From Prevotella sp. CAG:1031 (lineage in GTDB: Bacteria; Bacteroidota; Bacteroidia; Bacteroidales; Muribaculaceae), in the NCBI GenBank assembly GCA_000431215.1, contig HF985619.1, forward strand, positions 45,001 to 61,977: a DNA stretch of 16,977 nt. The letters run 5' to 3'. The translations under genes and the position numbers were made by a program. The notes beneath the pieces were generated by a model. That model searched no databases. It was not told the origin of the DNA and worked only from the letters and a program-made list of their open reading frames with translations. This document shows, in pieces, positions 12,774-16,977 of the stretch. Position 1 is the stretch's first letter; each line of letters opens with the position of its first letter.

Positions 12774-13208
12774 ATGGAAAAAATTCAATGGCTGACTCGC
12801 GGGGGCGTTGAGCTTCCGCCTGTCGACACGTCGCGACTCGAACGATGGATCGATGCCGTGGCGCGCGGTCATGGCCGTGTGCTCGGGCCACTGACCTATA
12901 TCTTTACCGACGACCCGACGATCCTCGACGTGAATCGTCAGTTTCTGAACCATGACTATTTCACTGACATCATCACGTTCGACGAAACCCGCGGGCGCCG
13001 TATCTCGGGTGACATGTTCATCTCGCTCGACACTGTGGCCTCTAATGCCGCCGAAGTGAGCCGCCGCCCCTACGAAGAAGAACTCCACCGTGTTATTATC
13101 CACGGCGTTCTTCATCTGTGCGGCATCAATGACAAAGGCCCCGGAGAACGTGAAATAATGGAACAGCACGAAGACGACGCACTACGTCTTCTCGCTACAA
13201 TCGACTGA
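12774..13208 (+). CDS. ybeY: Endoribonuclease YbeY (rRNA maturation factor)
   Basis: This 144-aa metal-dependent RNase acts in 16S rRNA 3'-end processing and ribosome quality control. Recognisable blocks are TYIFTDDPTILDVNRQFLNHDYFTDIITFD, split here across the substrate-groove region, SGDMFISLDTV and the metal site HGVLHLCGIND (H110, H114). In E. coli the site is H114-x3-H118-x5-H124. The third ligand position here is D120 instead of His, followed by K121; I believe a non-His residue here is usual in Bacteroidota. mnmG starts 3 bases after the stop, so the two are translationally coupled. The start at 12774 fits the family N-terminus. Confidence 0.93.
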   Translation: MEKIQWLTRGGVELPPVDTSRLERWIDAVARGHGRVLGPLTYIFTDDPTILDVNRQFLNHDYFTDIITFDETRGRRISGDMFISLDTVASNAAEVSRRPYEEELHRVIIHGVLHLCGINDKGPGEREIMEQHEDDALRLLATID

Positions 13209-13211
13209 GAA

Positions 13212-15095
13212 ATGACTTTCGACTACGACGTTATTGTTGTCGGCGCCGGTCATGCCGGCTGTGAGGCGGCCCATGCAGCGGCCCGTCTGGGAGCGCGCAC
13301 GCTGCTCATAACCATCGACATGACGAAGATCGCCCAGATGAGCTGTAATCCCGCTATCGGCGGTATCGCCAAGGGGCAGATAGTGCGCGAAATCGACGCT
13401 CTCGGAGGTCTCACGGGTATCATAACCGACCGCACGGCTATTCAGTTCCGTATGCTCAACCGCTCGAAAGGCCCGGCAATGTGGAGTCCGCGAAGTCAGA
13501 GCGACCTCATGCGCTTCTCGGCCCTGTGGCGCGAGATGCTCGAGCAGACCGACAATCTTGAGATGTGGCAGGATTCCGTAACTTCTCTGATTCTCGACGG
13601 GAACAGGGTTTGCGGTGTCAGAACTGCCATGGGGGTTGAGTTTTCGGCCAAGGCAGTTGTGCTGACAGCCGGAACATTTCTTAACGGACTGATGCACATA
13701 GGCCGAGTAATGATTGAAGGGGGCCGCGTTGCCGAACCGCCTGCCCGAGGGCTGACAGAACAGCTCCGCGACCTCGGGCTTACCGTGGGCCGCATGAAAA
13801 CCGGCACGCCGGTGCGTATCGACGGACGCACTATCGACTTCTCGCTCGCTACGCCGCAGCCCGGCGACGACGGTGATTTCCATAAGTTCTCGTTCCTCCC
13901 CGATGTGCGCCGCGAGTTGCGCCAGCGCCCGTGCTACACCGTCAGCACCTCTACGGCCACTCACGACATTCTCCGCGCCGGACTGCCCGATTCGCCGCTA
14001 TACAACGGACAGATTCAGAGCATAGGCCCGCGCTATTGCCCCAGTATCGAGACAAAGATCGTGACCTTCGCCGACAAAGATTCCCATCACCTCTTTCTCG
14101 AGCCTCAGGGCGAAACGACTACCGAATATTATCTCAACGGCTTCTCGTCGTCGCTCCCTATAAACATTCAGGTCGAAGCGCTCGCAACTATTCCGGCGCT
14201 TGCCAACGCCAACATTTTCCGCCCCGGCTATGCTATCGAATATGACTTTTTCGACCCGACGCAGTTGCGCCATTCTCTCGAAAGCAAGCTCGTCGTCGGT
14301 CTCTATCTCGCCGGTCAGGTAAACGGTACTACCGGTTATGAGGAAGCCGCAGGTCAGGGACTCGTTGCCGGAGTCAATGCCGCACGCGCTGTCGACGGTA
14401 TGCCGCCGTTGGTGCTCGCGCGCGACACGGCCTATATCGGCGTGCTTATCGATGACCTTGTCACAAAGGGGGTCGACGAACCTTACCGCATGTTCACCTC
14501 GCGCGCAGAATACCGCATATTGCTTCGCCAGGACAATGCCGACGCGCGCCTGACCCATATCGGCTATGAAGTCGGTCTCGCCACAGAAGAGCGCATGGAA
14601 CTATGTCGCTCGAAATACCGTCAGGCCGACCTCCTTCGCGAGTACCTCGAGACGGCGCGTCTGACCCCGGACGAGGCCAACCCTATGCTTGAGCGTTGCG
14701 GCGAGACTCCGATAAGCCAGTCTCAGCCGATGGTAGCGCTGTTGCGTCGTGTTGGAGTTGCCATCACCTCACTCTGCGAGGCGTCGCCTGAGCTTTCAAG
14801 GTTTATCGAAGAGAACGTTGAGGTAGTCCGCCGCGACGAGATAATCGAGAGCGTAGAGGTGGCGGTCAAATACGCCGGATATATCGAGCGTGAGCGTCAG
14901 CTTGCCGACAAGCTGTTGCGGCTCGACGATGTCAAGCTTCGCGGCAAGCTCGATTATGCCGCTTTGAAAGCGCTCTCGACCGAGGCTCGCCAGAAGCTTG
15001 CCGCCATCGATCCGGAGACCGTCGGACAGGCGTCGCGTATTCCCGGAGTAAGCCCTTCCGACGTCTCGATCCTCCTTCTTCTCTTGGGGCGTTGA
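13212..15095 (+). CDS. mnmG: tRNA uridine-5-carboxymethylaminomethyl(34) synthesis enzyme MnmG
   Basis: This 627-aa FAD enzyme, also known as GidA, works with the GTPase MnmE to install carboxymethylaminomethyl groups on wobble U34 of certain tRNAs. The FAD-binding motif GAGHAGCEAA is at residues 11-20. The two conserved cysteines are C45 in MSCNPAIGG and C276 in GPRYCPSIETK, matching E. coli C47 and C277. GTTGYEEAAGQGLVAGVNAAR and the C-terminal MnmE-binding part (YAGYIERE, IPGVSPSDVSILL) are present. The length is typical. It is coupled to ybeY and followed within 10 bases by a parS-like site. Short antisense frames over it are shadows. Confidence 0.98.
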   Translation: MTFDYDVIVVGAGHAGCEAAHAAARLGARTLLITIDMTKIAQMSCNPAIGGIAKGQIVREIDALGGLTGIITDRTAIQFRMLNRSKGPAMWSPRSQSDLMRFSALWREMLEQTDNLEMWQDSVTSLILDGNRVCGVRTAMGVEFSAKAVVLTAGTFLNGLMHIGRVMIEGGRVAEPPARGLTEQLRDLGLTVGRMKTGTPVRIDGRTIDFSLATPQPGDDGDFHKFSFLPDVRRELRQRPCYTVSTSTATHDILRAGLPDSPLYNGQIQSIGPRYCPSIETKIVTFADKDSHHLFLEPQGETTTEYYLNGFSSSLPINIQVEALATIPALANANIFRPGYAIEYDFFDPTQLRHSLESKLVVGLYLAGQVNGTTGYEEAAGQGLVAGVNAARAVDGMPPLVLARDTAYIGVLIDDLVTKGVDEPYRMFTSRAEYRILLRQDNADARLTHIGYEVGLATEERMELCRSKYRQADLLREYLETARLTPDEANPMLERCGETPISQSQPMVALLRRVGVAITSLCEASPELSRFIEENVEVVRRDEIIESVEVAVKYAGYIERERQLADKLLRLDDVKLRGKLDYAALKALSTEARQKLAAIDPETVGQASRIPGVSPSDVSILLLLLGR

Positions 15096-15104
15096 ACAGA
15101 GAAT

Positions 15105-15120
15105 TGTTTCACGTGGAACA
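15105..15120. promoter_or_regulatory. parS site (ParB-binding centromere-like palindrome)
   Basis: TGTTTCACGTGGAACA is, on the reverse strand, TGTTCCACGTGAAACA, a perfect match to the widely conserved parS consensus TGTTnCACGTGAAACA. It is intergenic, 10 bases after the mnmG stop. parS sites nucleate ParB-CTP clamps for chromosome segregation and SMC loading, and usually cluster near oriC. parA, parB and oriC are not in this window. Confidence 0.85.
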
Positions 15121-15160
15121 TTGAAATTCTTAACCTTAAAATAGTAAAAGCCATTACATT

Positions 15161-15679
15161 ATGGACGAAATCAAAAGCAAAATCCGCGACATTCAGGATT
15201 TCCCTAAAAAGGGTATTCTGTTCAGGGATCTGACCACTGCCTTCAAGGACACCGCCGCCCTCCACGCTATCGGCACAGAGCTGAGCCGCATCTACCGCGA
15301 CCGCGGTGTGACGAAGGTTGTCGGCATCGAAAGCCGTGGTTTCATCGGCGGCTCGATTCTCGCCTACGAACTCGGCGCCGGATTCGTGCCGGCCCGCAAG
15401 CCGGGCAAGCTTCCGGCCAACACCGTCAGGAAAACCTACGCCAAAGAGTATGGCACCGACACCATCGAGATCCACGCTGATGCCATCACTCCCGACGATG
15501 TTGTCGTTATCCACGACGATCTCCTTGCAACCGGCGGAACGATGCTCGCCGCCTACGAACTCATCAAGAGTCTCAATCCGGCGAAGATTTACATCAGCTT
15601 CATTGTCGAACTGTCGGATCTGGGCGGCCGCAAGGTTATGCCCGCTGATGTCGAGGTCACGTCGCTGATTACCTATTGA
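15161..15679 (+). CDS. apt: Adenine phosphoribosyltransferase
   Basis: This 172-aa cytosolic purine-salvage enzyme converts adenine and PRPP to AMP and pyrophosphate. The N-terminal hood (IRDIQDFPKKGILFRDLTT) is characteristic of Apt. GIESRGFIGG and the basic loop RKPGKLPANT follow, and the PRPP-binding motif VVVIHDDLLATGGT is at residues 114-127. The length is typical of the family. It lies 65 bases after mnmG, beyond the parS site. No good TAnnTTTG box is seen in the gap, so it may be read from the ybeY-mnmG promoter. It is followed by a strong terminator. Confidence 0.97.
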   Translation: MDEIKSKIRDIQDFPKKGILFRDLTTAFKDTAALHAIGTELSRIYRDRGVTKVVGIESRGFIGGSILAYELGAGFVPARKPGKLPANTVRKTYAKEYGTDTIEIHADAITPDDVVVIHDDLLATGGTMLAAYELIKSLNPAKIYISFIVELSDLGGRKVMPADVEVTSLITY

Positions 15680-15689
15680 CCCATCTTTG

Positions 15690-15720
15690 ATTCCCCGGCC
15701 TTCGTCGGGGAATTTTTCTT
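15690..15720 (+). terminator. Rho-independent terminator after apt
   Basis: A 10-bp stem (15690-15699 with 15704-15713, one G-T wobble) with loop CTTC is followed by a TTTTTCTT tract. It starts 11 bases after the apt stop. uvrC begins only about 20 bases further on without an evident promoter. Confidence 0.88.
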
Positions 15721-15741
15721 CCGGAGATTGTTATATACGGT

Positions 15742-16977
15742 ATGGCGATGCATAAAAAATCAGAGGCGTTGCGCAACAAGATAGCCGTGTTGCCCGACAC
15801 CCCCGGCGTCTACACCTACTACGACGCCGAGGGCACGGTCATATATGTCGGCAAGGCGAAGAATCTCAAGCGCAGGGTGTCGTCGTATTTCAACCGCACC
15901 CACGACGTGGTGCGCACGAATCTGCTCGTGCGGGCCATTGCCGATATGTCGTATATCGTTGTGCCGACCGAGCAGGACGCCCTCAACCTCGAGGCGTCGA
16001 TGATCAAGGAATATAAGCCGCGCTATAATGTGCTGCTCAAAGACGACAAGTCATATCCCTGGATCGTCGTCACCAATGAATATTTTCCGCGCGTCATGTT
16101 GACGCGCGACCGCGAGCGCGGCGGCGGACGCTACTACGGCCCCTACGCCAACACCGCCGTGGCCAAGACCGTGCTCGGCCTTATCGACGATCTCTATCCG
16201 CTGCGCACCTGCCGCCTGCCGCTCTCTCCCGACTATGTGGCCGGGGGGCGCGGACGCCTCTGTCTCGAATATCATCTGAAGCGTTGCGGAGGACCGTGTG
16301 TCGGGAAGGTCGACCACGACGAATATATGGGACAGGTCGAGCGCGTCAGGCAGATTCTCAGCGGCGACGTGGCCGGACTGATGGCATTTCTCCGCAGCGA
16401 GATGGAGCGTCTTGCCGCCGCCCTCCGCTTCGAGGAAGCTCAGGAGCTTAAGGTCAAATATGATATGCTCGCCCGCTATGAGGCCCACAGCTCGATAGTG
16501 AGCCGAACGATCGGCGAGATCGATGTGTTCGGCGTCGACGACGACGGCCGCGACATTTTTGTCAACTACGTGCATGTTCGCCACGGATCGGTTGTGCGCG
16601 CCATGACGCTGCAATACAAGCGCCGGCTCGAAGAGCCTGTCGCCGCCGTTCTGTCGCTGGCCATGAACGAGATAAAAAGCCGTCTTGGAGCCGACTATCG
16701 CGAAGTTGTCGTGCGTGAGCTCCCCGACGTCGAGCCTGAAGGAGTGACTTTCACTGTCCCTCAGCGCGGCGATAAAGCTAAGTTGCTGGCAATCAGCGAG
16801 AAAAATGCGCGACAATATAAGGTTGATATGCTCAGGAATCTCGAACGTACTGACCCCGGAAGGCACACCGAGCGCCTGATGGAACGGATGCGTCTCGACT
16901 TCCGTCTTGACAGTCAGCCGCGCCATATAGAGTGCTTCGACAACTCCAACATTCAGGGCACCAACCCAGTAGCGTCG
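15742..16977 (+). CDS. uvrC: UvrABC system protein C, 5' part (runs off the window)
   Basis: The first 412 codons of the excinuclease subunit that makes both incisions in nucleotide excision repair. The GIY-YIG nuclease domain has GVY at 22-24, YVG at 35-37 and the catalytic Glu E84 in LNLEASMIKEYKPRYN. Four cysteines, C157, C174, C182 and C186, have the spacing of the Fe-S cluster ligands reported for UvrC. The UVR (UvrB-binding) motif spans about 211-245 (ALRFEEAQELKVKYDML). The RNase H-like domain begins at IECFDNSNIQGTN, with D400 as first catalytic Asp, and is cut by the window edge. ATG 15742 is used; ATG 15748 in the same frame is an alternative. The large reverse-strand frame at 16051-16926 is a shadow. 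Confidence 0.97.
   Translation, partial: MAMHKKSEALRNKIAVLPDTPGVYTYYDAEGTVIYVGKAKNLKRRVSSYFNRTHDVVRTNLLVRAIADMSYIVVPTEQDALNLEASMIKEYKPRYNVLLKDDKSYPWIVVTNEYFPRVMLTRDRERGGGRYYGPYANTAVAKTVLGLIDDLYPLRTCRLPLSPDYVAGGRGRLCLEYHLKRCGGPCVGKVDHDEYMGQVERVRQILSGDVAGLMAFLRSEMERLAAALRFEEAQELKVKYDMLARYEAHSSIVSRTIGEIDVFGVDDDGRDIFVNYVHVRHGSVVRAMTLQYKRRLEEPVAAVLSLAMNEIKSRLGADYREVVVRELPDVEPEGVTFTVPQRGDKAKLLAISEKNARQYKVDMLRNLERTDPGRHTERLMERMRLDFRLDSQPRHIECFDNSNIQGTNPVAS

Noticed and set aside
13093..15515. DnaA-box-like TTATCCACG in ybeY (about 13096) and in apt (about 15507)
   Set aside because: Each differs by one base from TTATCCACA, lies inside a coding sequence and is isolated. There is no cluster or AT-rich unwinding element to suggest an origin.
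16051..16926. 291-aa minus-strand frame within uvrC
   Set aside because: It lies entirely antisense to the conserved UvrC cysteine, UVR and nuclease regions and has no motif of its own.

Overview
This window looks like a chromosome segment from a high-GC (about 60%) gut Bacteroidales, probably in or near Muribaculaceae. Evidence: several promoters match the Bacteroidota -7 box TAnnTTTG; Shine-Dalgarno sites are weak or absent; the gene order ybeY-mnmG-apt-uvrC is typical of Bacteroidota; and it carries a secreted GH84 glycosidase, a DUF4294 protein and a membrane-bound AraC-type regulator with a periplasmic helical-repeat domain. The taxonomic placement is inference from gene content and base composition.

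Layout. (1) 1-1892: the tail of a PhnP-like metallo-beta-lactamase-fold enzyme, followed by a secreted GH84 beta-N-acetylglucosaminidase. (2) 1976-3033: a compact set of holin-like, T7-lysozyme-type amidase and u-spanin-like genes, which has the layout of a complete phage lysis cassette. (3) 3034-4921: a 9-bp tandem repeat, a hairpin and a lipobox-bearing transmembrane AraC-type regulator. (4) 4922-5146: an intergenic region with a possible small transcript, a textbook terminator and a promoter. (5) 5147-6721: an 88-aa charged protein and a 408-aa protein that resembles SU10-type (DUF5309) phage major capsid proteins. (6) 6809-7177: a Tyr/Gly/Pro-rich lipoprotein. (7) 7187-8731, minus strand: a flippase-like (PF03706) membrane protein and a small membrane protein. 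(8) 8880-12576: an XRE-S24 (CI/LexA-like) repressor, nadB, a DUF4294 gene and dapB. (9) 12774-16977: ybeY, mnmG, a perfect parS site, apt and the 5' part of uvrC.

The most unusual part is 1.9-6.8 kb. A full lysis cassette and an orphan capsid gene sit in an otherwise housekeeping chromosome with no terminase, portal, tail or integrase gene in the window. The two phage-like units start with the same arrangement: a 14-bp box AACGyATTATCCCG, exactly 23 bp, a perfect TAnnTTTG box, then TTAAAACT eight bases before ATGGAAA. This suggests they are co-regulated parts of one domesticated (or decaying) phage-derived system. An SOS-type self-cleaving repressor lies about 2 kb downstream. A 9-mer, TTGTTGACA, is shared between that repressor's leader and the region upstream of the capsid unit, which hints at a regulatory link. 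The function (nanocompartment, particle release, lysis or mere remnant) cannot be settled from sequence alone.

The rest is core metabolism and information processing: NAD synthesis (nadB), lysine/peptidoglycan precursor synthesis (dapB), rRNA maturation (ybeY), tRNA wobble modification (mnmG), purine salvage (apt) and nucleotide excision repair (uvrC). The parS site next to mnmG suggests this stretch lies in the origin-proximal part of the chromosome.
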